Shown: in pieces, positions 44,415 through 52,214 of the stretch | How the letters are laid out: the number at the start of each line of letters is the position of its first letter | Position numbering within the stretch: the stretch's first letter is position 1 | DNA from: Subdoligranulum variabile | Lineage (GTDB): Bacteria > Bacillota > Clostridia > Oscillospirales > Ruminococcaceae | Length of the DNA stretch: 64,000 nucleotides | Assembly (NCBI RefSeq): GCF_025152575.1 | Contig: NZ_CP102293.1 | Span: 2,852,001 to 2,916,000, forward strand | Reading direction: 5' to 3' | The notes under the pieces: model-generated | Seen by the model: only the letters and a program-made list of their open reading frames with translations | Told to the model about the DNA's origin: nothing | The model's database searches: none | Translations under genes and position numbers: made by a program

Positions 44415-46190
44415 TTACAGGGTCTGACCACTGACAAGTCCGTTCCACAACCGGTAATAGATGCCTTTTTTGGCCAGCAGTTCGGTGTGGGTCCCTTCCT
44501 CCTCGATGCCGTCCTTGCCAAGGACAAGGATGCGGTCGGCGTTCTGGATGGTGGTCAGGCGATGGGCGATGGTCAGTGTGGTACGCCCCTTGGCCAGCTT
44601 GTCCAGGCTTTGTCCCACGAGAATCTCGCTCTCGTTGTCCAGAGCGCTGGTGGCCTCATCCAGCAAAAGAATGGGTGGATTTTTCAGAAAGACCCGCGCA
44701 ATGGCAATACGCTGTTTCTGACCGCCGCTGAGTTTGACACCGCGTTCTCCCACATAGGTGTCGTACCCGTCTTTCAGGGCACGCACAAAACCGTCGGCTC
44801 CGGCAAGTTTGGCAGCGGTCTCGATTTCCTCCCGGGTGGCGCCGGGCTTGCCATAAGCAATGTTTTCGGCTACGGTGCCGCTGAAGAGGTAGACGTCCTG
44901 CTGTACGACGCCGATGGCATCCCGCAGGCTGTGCAGTGTGACATGGCGCACATTCTGCCCGTCAATGAGAATCTCACCGCCGGTTACATCATAGAAGCGG
45001 GGGATCAGGTTGCACAATGTCGTTTTGCCGCCGCCGGAAGGCCCTACCAGGGCCAGGCTTTCTCCGGGACGGATACGCAGGTTTACATGGCGCAGGACCT
45101 GGTTGTGGTCATCGGGGTATTCAAAACTCACATCCCGGAATTCGATGCCGCCTTCCCGCACCACCAGCGGCTGAGCATCAGGAGCGTCGGCAATGGCCAC
45201 AGGCGTGTCCATGATCTCCAGAAACCGCTCGATGCCGGTCATGCCCCGCTGGAATTGCTCGGCAAATTCCACGATGCGGCGGATGGTGGCAATCAGGGTG
45301 GAAACATACAGCACATAGGCGACGAGGTCGCCGGCGTTGATGGCGCCATAGACCAGGGCAAGACCGCCGGCCAGGATAACAACCAGGTACATCAGGCCGT
45401 CGAACAGGCGGGTAGAGGTGTTGAAGGCGGCCATGGCGTGGTAAGTCAGCGTTTTGATGCGCTCAAACGCACGGTTGCCTTCGGCAAATTTTTCCCGCTC
45501 CTGTTCCTCAGCGGCGAAGGCTTTGACCACCCGCTGCCCCAGCAGGCTGTCCTCAATGGTGGCGTTGAGCTCGCCGATCTGAAAGCGCTGCTGCCGGAAC
45601 CGGGCCCGCAGTTTGAGATTGAGACAGACCGAAACAACACCCATCAGCGGAACACAGGCGAATACCACCAGCGTCAGCGGGATGCTGGCCTGACAGAGAA
45701 TCACAAAGGAAGCTACAATCTTGATAAAGGCGATGAAAAATTCCTCGGGACAGTGATGGGCAAATTCCGTTACATCGAACAGATCGTTGGTGATTCGTCC
45801 CATGATCTGGCCGACTTTGGTGTTGTTGTAGTAGGTATGGTCCAGCCGCAGCAGATGATCGAAGGCATCCCGGCGCATATCGGTCTCGATATGCACGCCC
45901 ATAATGTGCCCGATACCGGACATGAAATAGCTGGCGGCGCCGTCGATGATGCGCAGCACGAAATACAGAGCGGCCAGTCGCAGAACAGCCTGTACAGTCA
46001 GTGCAGCCCCCTGACCGGAAGCGGCGTTGGTCAAGGTGCCCATGATCTTGGGCAGAACGATATCGCACAAGGTGGTCAGAGCGGCACAGAATAAATCGAA
46101 AAACAGGATGCCCTTGTATTTCATCAGGTAGGGCAGGAACCGGCGCATCAATTCGCCGCTGCCGCCTTGTTTCTTGGGGGAAGAATCCAT
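44415..46190 (-). CDS. ABC exporter, fused membrane and ATPase domains
   Basis: A 591-residue half-transporter of the multidrug/lipid exporter type. Six membrane helices occupy about residues 20-310 (FDLFCAALTTLCDIVLPKIMG begins the first), followed by an ATPase domain with Walker A LVGPSGGGKTTLCNL, signature VKLSGGQKQRIAIARV, Walker B ILLLDEATSALD and the H-loop AHRLTTI. A single gene means a homodimer unless a partner is encoded elsewhere. The start at 46190 follows GAGGA; the upstream in-frame extension lies in a terminator hairpin. The substrate cannot be told. Confidence 0.93.
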   Translation of the reverse strand: MDSSPKKQGGSGELMRRFLPYLMKYKGILFFDLFCAALTTLCDIVLPKIMGTLTNAASGQGAALTVQAVLRLAALYFVLRIIDGAASYFMSGIGHIMGVHIETDMRRDAFDHLLRLDHTYYNNTKVGQIMGRITNDLFDVTEFAHHCPEEFFIAFIKIVASFVILCQASIPLTLVVFACVPLMGVVSVCLNLKLRARFRQQRFQIGELNATIEDSLLGQRVVKAFAAEEQEREKFAEGNRAFERIKTLTYHAMAAFNTSTRLFDGLMYLVVILAGGLALVYGAINAGDLVAYVLYVSTLIATIRRIVEFAEQFQRGMTGIERFLEIMDTPVAIADAPDAQPLVVREGGIEFRDVSFEYPDDHNQVLRHVNLRIRPGESLALVGPSGGGKTTLCNLIPRFYDVTGGEILIDGQNVRHVTLHSLRDAIGVVQQDVYLFSGTVAENIAYGKPGATREEIETAAKLAGADGFVRALKDGYDTYVGERGVKLSGGQKQRIAIARVFLKNPPILLLDEATSALDNESEILVGQSLDKLAKGRTTLTIAHRLTTIQNADRILVLGKDGIEEEGTHTELLAKKGIYYRLWNGLVSGQTL

Positions 46191-46224
46191 GGTAAAGTCC
46201 TCATTTCTTTGTGTTGCATAGAAA

Positions 46225-46248
46225 GACCGCTCCCGCAAGGGAGCGGTC
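46225..46248 (-). terminator. Terminator of the SGNH-hydrolase gene
   Basis: GACCGCTCCC and GGGAGCGGTC close a four-base loop; on the minus strand TTTCTATG follows. It lies just before the exporter gene. Confidence 0.8.
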
Positions 46249-46275
46249 CGAAGCAAATGTTACTGTATGGTGGTG

Positions 46276-48162
46276 TCAGCCTTGCTCAGAAGAAGCCGGG
46301 ACACTTTCCGCTTGTATTTCAGGCTCTGGCTCGGCGGGCGGCTCGGGGGCAGGAGCGCCTCCATCGCCGCCTTCGCCTCCGGAGGAGCTGCTTTCGGAGG
46401 AACCTGCAGAACTGTTGTCGGTGGAACTGCTGCTCTCGGAAGGTGCTGTCTCTGTAGAACTGCTGCTTTCCGTTGAACTACTGGAACCGTCTCCGCTGGG
46501 GGGCGGGGTCCCGGGATCGGTAGACGTTGCAGGTGGAGCAGTGGCCGCTGGCGCTTCCTGCAGCAGCACTCCGCATCGGCCGCAGACCACACTGCTGTCA
46601 CCCTGTGTCACGGGCTGGTGCCCCAGAGCACTCTGGCCGTAGGTGGTGGTCTGCGCACCGCAGCTGCATTTCAATTGGATGACCTCGGCGCTGGTGCAGG
46701 TTGCAGGCGTGTCGCTCACCACAATGTTGTAATTGTGGGTGTGCGCAATGGTTTCACTCTTGGTCTGGCCGCAGCGACGGCAGGTGTATACCATCTGATC
46801 CCCCTGCTGGCTGCCACCATCCCAATCGTGGCCCAGTGCAGGAATATCCTTCTCAATGATCTCCCCGCAGATGCTGCACTTGTATTTGGCACTGCCCGCA
46901 TTCAGGCAGGTGGGAGCCACGGCGGTGCCGCTTACCTCCACATATTGATGCTCATGGGCATCCGCCTGAAAATGAGCCGTCAGGACCACACCGCCGGCGT
47001 TGGCGTCAGAGGGCATGGTGAACTGAATGGTAGCGCTGCTGTAGCTGCCGCCGGTGCTGGAAGTCCATCCGGCAAAAACGAAGCCTTCTTTCGCAACCGC
47101 AGTGACGGCGCTGGCGGTGCCGCCCTTCTTGACAAGCTGGCTGGTGGACCCGGACAGGGTACCGCCATTGGTGGCCACGAATTCCAGGGGAACTTTGGCG
47201 CCGCGCACGGCAATGGGGTCTTCGGAGATCAGGTTGGCCGGGACGCCGTCGGGGGTGGGAATGGTGCCCAGCGGCTGGGGACGGCGGTCTTCGGTCACAT
47301 AGGCGTGAGTCCGCACATAATTGAAGTAGGCGGTTACAGCAGCCTTGGACAGATGCACCCCATCCGAAAGGGTGTAATCCGTCTTGGCCCAGCCGGTGGT
47401 GCTGTCCCGCAGCACTTCGGAACTGTTCAGAAACTTGAAGCCGTTTTCCTCACACATGGTCACCAGGGCGGCGTTGTAGGCGTCCACCTGGGTCATGGTG
47501 AGATTGGTGTTTTCCCGCTGTTTGTCCAGCGGCGGGATTGCACTGACAATGATGTCGCAGTATGGCCAGGCCGTCTGGATGGCCTGCAGGCCTTTTAAGT
47601 AGGTGGAGATGAAATTGGTGGCGTCTGTGGAGGAACCGCTGAGATTGTTGGTACCATAGCAGATGATGATGCGTTTGGGCTTGAGCATGGCCACCGCCTC
47701 TGGTACGGTGTACATGGTGGAGGAGCCTTTGAATTTCTCACACTTGAGGGTGGTGATGGCACCGGCTCCCATGCTCACCACACCGATGTTGTTGTTCAGC
47801 GATGTGAATGCTTGTCCGGTCTCGTCGGCATACATCAGGTACCGGGCGGTGTTGGAATCGCCGATGAACAGTGTTTCGTCCACATAGCTGCGCCCGGCGT
47901 CCTCTGTCTGCGGCAGAACGGTGCCCACCGCGGCGGTTTCCACGGCCAGGTCGGCGGCGTGAGGAATTTCCGCCGTCTCGGCAGAGGCGGTCTCGGCCGT
48001 TTCGGCGGTAGCCTGATCGAAATTTCCTTCCGGCGCGGGCTTGCCGTTCAGGGCGATGATCAGAAGACAGCAAAACACCACGATGGCCCCGGCGCAGCCG
48101 GCAGCCGTCAGGAGCAGTTTGCGGTTCCAGCTTTCCCAGGGGGCGAAGGACGGCAATTTCAT
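46276..48162 (-). CDS. Membrane-anchored SGNH-hydrolase surface protein with repeat and Cys-rich modules
   Basis: A 628-residue extracytoplasmic protein. An N-terminal anchor (about residues 15-38) and a Thr/Ala/Glu linker precede an SGNH/GDSL hydrolase domain: TLFIGDSNTARYLMY (nucleophile Ser 103), CYGTNNLSG and DGVHLSKAA, with the catalytic Asp/His. This is followed by an InlB-type repeat (GFVFAGWTSSTGG), then two Cys-rich repeats of the kind CLNAGSAKYKCSICGEIIEKD and TCTSAEVIQLKCSC plus CGRCG, and a Ser/Glu/Pro-rich tail of about 90 residues with no LPXTG motif. The likely role is de-acylation or esterase action on cell-wall or host glycans; the modular tail suggests adhesion or wall retention. 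The start at 48162 follows GAGGAG. Confidence 0.87.
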   Translation of the reverse strand: MKLPSFAPWESWNRKLLLTAAGCAGAIVVFCCLLIIALNGKPAPEGNFDQATAETAETASAETAEIPHAADLAVETAAVGTVLPQTEDAGRSYVDETLFIGDSNTARYLMYADETGQAFTSLNNNIGVVSMGAGAITTLKCEKFKGSSTMYTVPEAVAMLKPKRIIICYGTNNLSGSSTDATNFISTYLKGLQAIQTAWPYCDIIVSAIPPLDKQRENTNLTMTQVDAYNAALVTMCEENGFKFLNSSEVLRDSTTGWAKTDYTLSDGVHLSKAAVTAYFNYVRTHAYVTEDRRPQPLGTIPTPDGVPANLISEDPIAVRGAKVPLEFVATNGGTLSGSTSQLVKKGGTASAVTAVAKEGFVFAGWTSSTGGSYSSATIQFTMPSDANAGGVVLTAHFQADAHEHQYVEVSGTAVAPTCLNAGSAKYKCSICGEIIEKDIPALGHDWDGGSQQGDQMVYTCRRCGQTKSETIAHTHNYNIVVSDTPATCTSAEVIQLKCSCGAQTTTYGQSALGHQPVTQGDSSVVCGRCGVLLQEAPAATAPPATSTDPGTPPPSGDGSSSSTESSSSTETAPSESSSSTDNSSAGSSESSSSGGEGGDGGAPAPEPPAEPEPEIQAESVPASSEQG

Positions 48163-48196
48163 CCAGAAACACTCCTCATAAAACCGATTTGCTCTA

Positions 48197-48225
48197 ATCA
48201 TACACCATTTGCGCGGCGGGCGCAA
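48197..48225 (-). promoter_or_regulatory. Promoter of the SGNH-hydrolase gene
   Basis: Leftward TTGCGC (48220-48225) and TATGAT (48197-48202) with a 17-base spacer. Confidence 0.6.
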
Positions 48226-48307
48226 ACCATTCCGACAGAAAAAAGGCGTCCGGGTCGATCTTTTTACAACTTCGGATTTGTTCATCCCATTTTTTTGGCA
48301 GCACCCC

Positions 48308-48336
48308 TTGACAATTTTCCGGGAATGCGGTAGACT
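48308..48336 (+). promoter_or_regulatory. Promoter of tRNA-Ala
   Basis: Perfect TTGACA (48308-48313), 17-base spacer, TAGACT (48331-48336), 19 bases before the tRNA. Confidence 0.75.
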
Positions 48337-48355
48337 ATTCAAGTCGGAAAAATTT

Positions 48356-48431
48356 GGGCCTGTAGCTCAGTTGGGAGAGCGTTCGGTTCGCATCCGAGAG
48401 GTCAAGGGTTCGAATCCCTCCAGGTCCACCA
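48356..48431 (+). tRNA. tRNA-Ala (anticodon CGC)
   Basis: A 76-base cloverleaf: acceptor GGGCCTG with CAGGTCC, D arm TAGCTCAGTTGGGAGAGC, anticodon stem TTCGG/CCGAG closing TTCGCAT, T arm AAGGG-TTCGAAT-CCCTC. CCA is encoded. It reads GCG codons. Confidence 0.93.
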
Positions 48432-48468
48432 AAAAGATCCGCACTGCATGCAGTGCGGATCTTTTTTT
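48432..48468 (+). terminator. Terminator of tRNA-Ala
   Basis: AAAAGATCCGCACTG and its perfect complement around CATG, followed by a T run. Confidence 0.95.
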
Positions 48469-48598
48469 GTTGCCCGATGGGAGATGGTTTTCACCAAATT
48501 TTCTCATAAAACGTTCCCATTTTGCACTTTTTGTGCTATACTGAATCAAAACACACTTTTTTTGCGCTTCGCGTAGGAAAACGTAGGTTCGGTGTGGA

Positions 48599-48627
48599 TT
48601 GAATCCTTTCCCTGTTTGCCCTATAGT
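48599..48627 (+). promoter_or_regulatory. Promoter of the Spo0A-like operon
   Basis: TTGAAT (48599-48604), 17-base spacer, TATAGT (48622-48627). The leader then carries an AAAGGAGG (48636-48643) with no start codon at proper distance, 60 bases before the first gene. A weaker alternative is TTCCCA/TATACT at 48514-48542. Confidence 0.65.
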
Positions 48628-48705
48628 ACCTTATTAAAGGAGGTCTGTACCGCGGCAGGCTCTCCTGGGATTTCGGTTTCGTATAGTGGAGAGGATGAAG
48701 AATTC

Positions 48706-48987
48706 ATGGAACAAGCCGGACAGGAATATCTGGCCGTTTACCGGCGGGATTTTTCGGAGCTGGAGGGGCTGCAAAAGGCGGAACAGGTGACCTATGCGCT
48801 GCAGCGTGCCGGTCATGCGCTGTGTTTTCATGCCAAGCGCAGAACGTCCGCAGAAGATGTTTCCTGCAGTTTGTGCGGATTGGATGAGGCATTTGCCGGT
48901 CGGCTGCTGTGTTACATGTACGAGAATGCGGTGGCACCGGAACAACTCCCCGACGTTTTGCGGGACCTGTGCGGAACGGCGGTGTAA
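48706..48987 (+). CDS. Small protein of unknown function, first gene of the Spo0A-like operon
   Basis: A 93-residue acidic, mostly helical, soluble protein with high third-position GC, as in its neighbours, so it is probably real. It holds a CSLCG pair and several aromatic residues but no motif I recognise. The start at 48706 follows GGAGAGGA at ten bases. The frame stays open upstream to 48592, but that part overlaps the promoter. It overlaps an ATG of the next gene by one base (TAATG), so the products are likely made together. It could be a partner or modulator of the Spo0A-like regulator. Confidence 0.6.
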   Translation: MEQAGQEYLAVYRRDFSELEGLQKAEQVTYALQRAGHALCFHAKRRTSAEDVSCSLCGLDEAFAGRLLCYMYENAVAPEQLPDVLRDLCGTAV

Positions 48988-49046
48988 TGGCCATGCAAGG
49001 GACGTTGGAAAGGGGCCGGAGCGCTCCGGAAAGAGGAACAGCCGCG

Positions 49047-49802
49047 ATGCAGCCGCTGGTACAAAAGAAGACGGTGATAGCAGCCTTTGTGGCCGAGGCC
49101 CGTATGGAGCGGGACTGCATCCGCCTCTATGCACAGACCCACCCTGAAGTTTGTGCGGCGGCGGTACTGTCCGGTGGGCGGGAGCTGTTGCAGCAGCTGC
49201 GCTGCGGTCTTACACCGCAGGTCCTGGTGCTGGATGTACTGTTGGCGGATATGGGAATCCTTTCTTTGATGGAGGCCATCCACGAGCTGCATTTGGAGCC
49301 GGAGCCGGTTATTCTGCTCACGGTCCCGGTGCCGGAACAGACGGCTGCGCGCCGGGCTATGCAGATTTTTGAGGACTGCCAGATCCTTCTCAAACCATAC
49401 CGCCTCAAGGATTTGTTTGACCAGGTTTATCTGCTGGGAGCAGGTGCGGACCAGTATCGTTTGTACCGGGCACGGGGATTCTGCAGACGCTGCCTGCAGC
49501 AGATGCATGGTGATCCGGCCATGAGTGGCTGTGACTATCTGGAGCAGATGCTGCTGTACGCATATACGGCAGACCGGCCCTGTTCTGCGGCCGCGCTTTA
49601 TCAGATGGTAGCGCAGGACAACAACACGCAGGAGGCCAGCGTTGCGGCGGCAGTCATGCGGTTGTCGCGCAAGATGTGGCAGCAGGGAACACCGCTGTAC
49701 CGGCAGCTGTGTCTGCGGTGCGGACTGCCGGAAGATGCAGTGCTGCCCAATGGCAAGTTGCTCAAAGGAATGCTGGAACTGCTGAAGCAGGAGATCATAT
49801 AA
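49047..49802 (+). CDS. Divergent Spo0A-like response regulator
   Basis: A 251-residue two-domain protein, close to Spo0A in length. The receiver has phospho-acceptor Asp 63 (QVLVLDVLLADMG), Thr 92 and Lys 116 (ILLKPYRLKDLFDQV), but the N-terminal acidic pair that holds magnesium is replaced by AAFVAEA. The C-terminal domain (about 147-248) is collinear with the Spo0A DNA-binding domain: GCDYLEQMLLYAYTADR, then NNTQEASVAAAVMRLSRKMW in the recognition-helix position and LPNGKLLKGMLELL at the end. The usual SRVERAIRHAI residues are not kept, so DNA specificity must differ. Start 49047 (AGAGGA upstream) is preferred; 48987 is an alternative. Confidence 0.72.
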   Translation: MQPLVQKKTVIAAFVAEARMERDCIRLYAQTHPEVCAAAVLSGGRELLQQLRCGLTPQVLVLDVLLADMGILSLMEAIHELHLEPEPVILLTVPVPEQTAARRAMQIFEDCQILLKPYRLKDLFDQVYLLGAGADQYRLYRARGFCRRCLQQMHGDPAMSGCDYLEQMLLYAYTADRPCSAAALYQMVAQDNNTQEASVAAAVMRLSRKMWQQGTPLYRQLCLRCGLPEDAVLPNGKLLKGMLELLKQEII

Positions 49803-49836
49803 AGCCAACCGGGCCCGGAAAGGGGAGGAACACGGC

Positions 49837-50640
49837 ATGCAGGCAAACGAAAAGGAACTGGCGATGGCGCTGCGCGGCGGACTGCGCGGACGCTTCCGCC
49901 AGTCGTTCCATCTGCTGGAGAATGCCTTTGAAGTGTTGGACGACCAGATGGCCCATTGTGTGACGCCGTCCGAATATGAAACGCTCCGCCCGCTTTTGCG
50001 GCAGATCACCGAACAGCTTTTGACCCTGCAGCGTCTGGGAAACCACGCGGCGGATGCGGCCGTTGCGCCGGTTCTGCATCAGGTCTGTGCGCCGCGCCCC
50101 ATGGAATTGCTGGGACAGTTGCGGGAACTGGCAGCTTTCTGCAATGAGATTTTGCTGCAGGAAACGGTGGATGCTTCGGTCTCGGTGGAAGCACCGGATT
50201 CGATGCCGGTTTTGCTGACCATGGGAGACGATACCCTTCTCAACGGGTTGCTGGCCAATCTGGTTTCCAACTCTCTGGCGGCAGGCCGACCTGTGAAGAT
50301 CACGCTGTCCTGTGAGCCGGGACTGTTTTACTATCGGGACAACGGGCCGGGCCTGCCGGAAGACGCAGCGGGGCTGCTGGAAGGCGGCGTTTGGAGCGAG
50401 CATCTGCTGGAGCAGGGCGGATTGGGACTTCCGCTGATTCGCGCCTATGCAGCGGCGATGGGCTGGACTCTCGCGGTGGAACGGGGGCAGGGGACCTGCC
50501 TTCGGTTCACATTGCCGTCCTGTGCGGTGGATTTGGGGAGTATGATGCTGGAATCGGCAGCGGCTGCGCCCGCACAGCGGGAACGGCGCCGCCGCGCGCT
50601 TCAGCTGGAACTCTATCCGCTTCTGCAGCCTCCTCAATAG
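49837..50640 (+). CDS. Soluble HATPase-domain protein (histidine kinase-like)
   Basis: A 267-residue cytoplasmic protein without membrane segments. A helical N-terminal region (about 15-110) could form a dimerisation bundle; it has His 25 in RQSFHLLENAF and His 40, but no standard H-box with Glu/Pro. The ATP-binding domain has N-box LLANLVSNSLAAG (138-150), G1 RDNGPGLP (168-174) and G2 GGLGLPLIRA (194-203). It might phosphorylate or dephosphorylate the adjacent Spo0A-like regulator, or act like Spo0B as a phosphotransfer protein. It begins 34 bases after that gene behind GGGGAGGAA and is closed by a terminator. Confidence 0.78.
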   Translation: MQANEKELAMALRGGLRGRFRQSFHLLENAFEVLDDQMAHCVTPSEYETLRPLLRQITEQLLTLQRLGNHAADAAVAPVLHQVCAPRPMELLGQLRELAAFCNEILLQETVDASVSVEAPDSMPVLLTMGDDTLLNGLLANLVSNSLAAGRPVKITLSCEPGLFYYRDNGPGLPEDAAGLLEGGVWSEHLLEQGGLGLPLIRAYAAAMGWTLAVERGQGTCLRFTLPSCAVDLGSMMLESAAAAPAQRERRRRALQLELYPLLQPPQ

Positions 50641-50647
50641 TTTTTAT

Positions 50648-50681
50648 GGGCATCACCCGCGGGGGTGGTGCTCTTTTTTTT
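50648..50681 (+). terminator. Terminator of the Spo0A-like operon
   Basis: GGGCATCACCC pairs with GGGTGGTGCTC (two G-U pairs) around a short loop, followed by eight T. Confidence 0.9.
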
Positions 50682-50695
50682 CGGCGGCGCTTTAC

Positions 50696-50724
50696 TTTAC
50701 CTGCAATCTATTGTAAAATACTAT
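50696..50724 (+). promoter_or_regulatory. Candidate promoter of the pyrH-polC run
   Basis: TTTACC (50696-50701), 17-base spacer, TACTAT (50719-50724), about 70 bases before pyrH. Confidence 0.5.
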
Positions 50725-50793
50725 ACAAATAACAATGGTTTATTGTGCCCATGCGGCATAAAACCGTACTAAACAACAGGTGGTGTAATCATT

Positions 50794-51501
50794 ATGGGGA
50801 TTCAATACAAACGCATCCTGCTGAAAGTCAGCGGCGAGGCCCTTTCCGGCCCCAAGGGAACCGGCTTTGACGAAGCGACCATCGCTTCCATCTGCGCCGG
50901 CATCAAGGCGGCGCACGAACTTGGCGCCCAGATCGGCATTGTGGTAGGCGGCGGCAACTTCTGGCGTGGCCGCTCCAGTGGAAAGATGGATCGGATGGAT
51001 GCCGACAAAATCGGCATGTTGGCCACGGTCATGAATGCGCTGGCTGTCAAGGATGCCCTGCGGCAGCAGGGGGTGCCCGCGGTGGTCATGACCAGTTCTT
51101 TCATGCCGCAGGTGGCGGAAGTTTTTACCAGTGACAAAGCCATTGCTGCCCTGGAAAGCGGTAAGATCGTTGTCTTCGGCGGCGGGACCGGCAACCCGAT
51201 CTTCTCGACAGATACGGCCTCGGCACTGCGTGCGCTGGAGATCGGCGCTGACGCTATGTTCAAGGCGACGATGGTGGATGGGGTATACGACAAGGATCCG
51301 CATAAATATTCCGATGCGGTGCGCTATGACACCCTGACTTTCACCCGGGTGCTGGATGAGCGCCTGGCGGTGATGGATTCCACTGCGGCAACGCTGTGCC
51401 GTGACAATGGTCTGCCCATCGTTGTCTTTGATCTGGGCGAGCCGGCCAACATTGCAAAAGCCGTGCAGGGCGAGCGTGTGGGAACCATCGTCAAAGAGTA
51501 A
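50794..51501 (+). CDS. pyrH: UMP kinase
   Basis: Phosphorylates UMP to UDP; a hexameric amino-acid-kinase-fold enzyme of 235 residues. Visible motifs are RILLKVSGEAL, IVVGGGNFWRGR, the UMP-binding FGGGTGNPIFSTDTASALRA and FKATMVDGVYDKDP. GTP activation and UTP inhibition are known for the family. It is first in the run pyrH-frr-cdsA-dxr-rseP-ispG-polC found in many Firmicutes, here without rpsB-tsf directly upstream. A GGTGG precedes the ATG. Confidence 0.97.
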   Translation: MGIQYKRILLKVSGEALSGPKGTGFDEATIASICAGIKAAHELGAQIGIVVGGGNFWRGRSSGKMDRMDADKIGMLATVMNALAVKDALRQQGVPAVVMTSSFMPQVAEVFTSDKAIAALESGKIVVFGGGTGNPIFSTDTASALRALEIGADAMFKATMVDGVYDKDPHKYSDAVRYDTLTFTRVLDERLAVMDSTAATLCRDNGLPIVVFDLGEPANIAKAVQGERVGTIVKE

Positions 51502-51554
51502 GAAAAATTCATAAAATGTGCCTATACTACTATAAAAACTAAGGAGAAATTGCC

Positions 51555-52109
51555 ATGAGCAGCACGACCAAACCTTTTGAAGAAAAGATGAACGCCAGCG
51601 TGGACCATCTGGTCCGGGAGCTGGCTTCGATCCGCGCCGGCCGCGCCAACCCTGCGGTTCTCGACCGCGTCACGGTGGATTATTACGGCAGCCCCACGCC
51701 GATCAACCAGATCGCCGCTGTGTCCGTGGCGGAAGCACGGATCCTGACCATCACCCCCTGGGACCGCCAGATGCTCAAGCCCATCTCCAAGGCGATCCAG
51801 ACCAGTGATATCGGCATCAATCCCATTGATGACGGTCAGGTGATTCGGCTGGTGTTCCCGGCCCCCACCGAGGAACGCCGCAAACAGCTGACCAAGGATG
51901 TTCAGAAACAGGGCGAGGAAGCCAAGGTCGCGGTGCGCAACGTCCGCCGCGATGCCATGGATAAGTTCAAGGCCATGAAGAAGGCCGGCGAACTGACCGA
52001 GGATGACCAGAAGAAACTGGAGGAAGAAACCCAGAAACTGACCGACAAGTACGTCAAGATGATTGACGAGACTTGTGCTGCCAAGAACAAGGAAATCATG
52101 GAAGTCTGA
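51555..52109 (+). CDS. frr: Ribosome recycling factor
   Basis: Splits post-termination ribosomes with EF-G. The 184 residues match the family length; the three-helix bundle shows LVRELASIRAGRANPAVLDRV, INQIAAVSVAEARILTITPWD, and the C-terminal VRNVRRDAMDKFKAMKKAGELTEDD. AAGGAG lies at good spacing before the ATG. A TATACT-like element in the 50-base gap after pyrH may give extra transcription. Confidence 0.97.
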   Translation: MSSTTKPFEEKMNASVDHLVRELASIRAGRANPAVLDRVTVDYYGSPTPINQIAAVSVAEARILTITPWDRQMLKPISKAIQTSDIGINPIDDGQVIRLVFPAPTEERRKQLTKDVQKQGEEAKVAVRNVRRDAMDKFKAMKKAGELTEDDQKKLEEETQKLTDKYVKMIDETCAAKNKEIMEV

Positions 52110-52135
52110 TTGCATCGGAACTTCCTCATCGTCTG

Positions 52136-52163
52136 TGCGGGCATGCCGATGGGCACGCCCGCA
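52136..52163 (+). repeat. Hairpin in the frr-cdsA gap
   Basis: TGCGGGC (52136-52142) and GCCCGCA (52157-52163), with a further GGGC/GCCC option inside. There is no T run, so it is more likely a processing or stability element than a terminator. It marks the place where uppS would normally lie. Confidence 0.5.
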
Positions 52164-52214
52164 TAGGCTGTTATGAGTATTTGTATTATTCCATCCGTGA
52201 AAGGGAACCACCGT

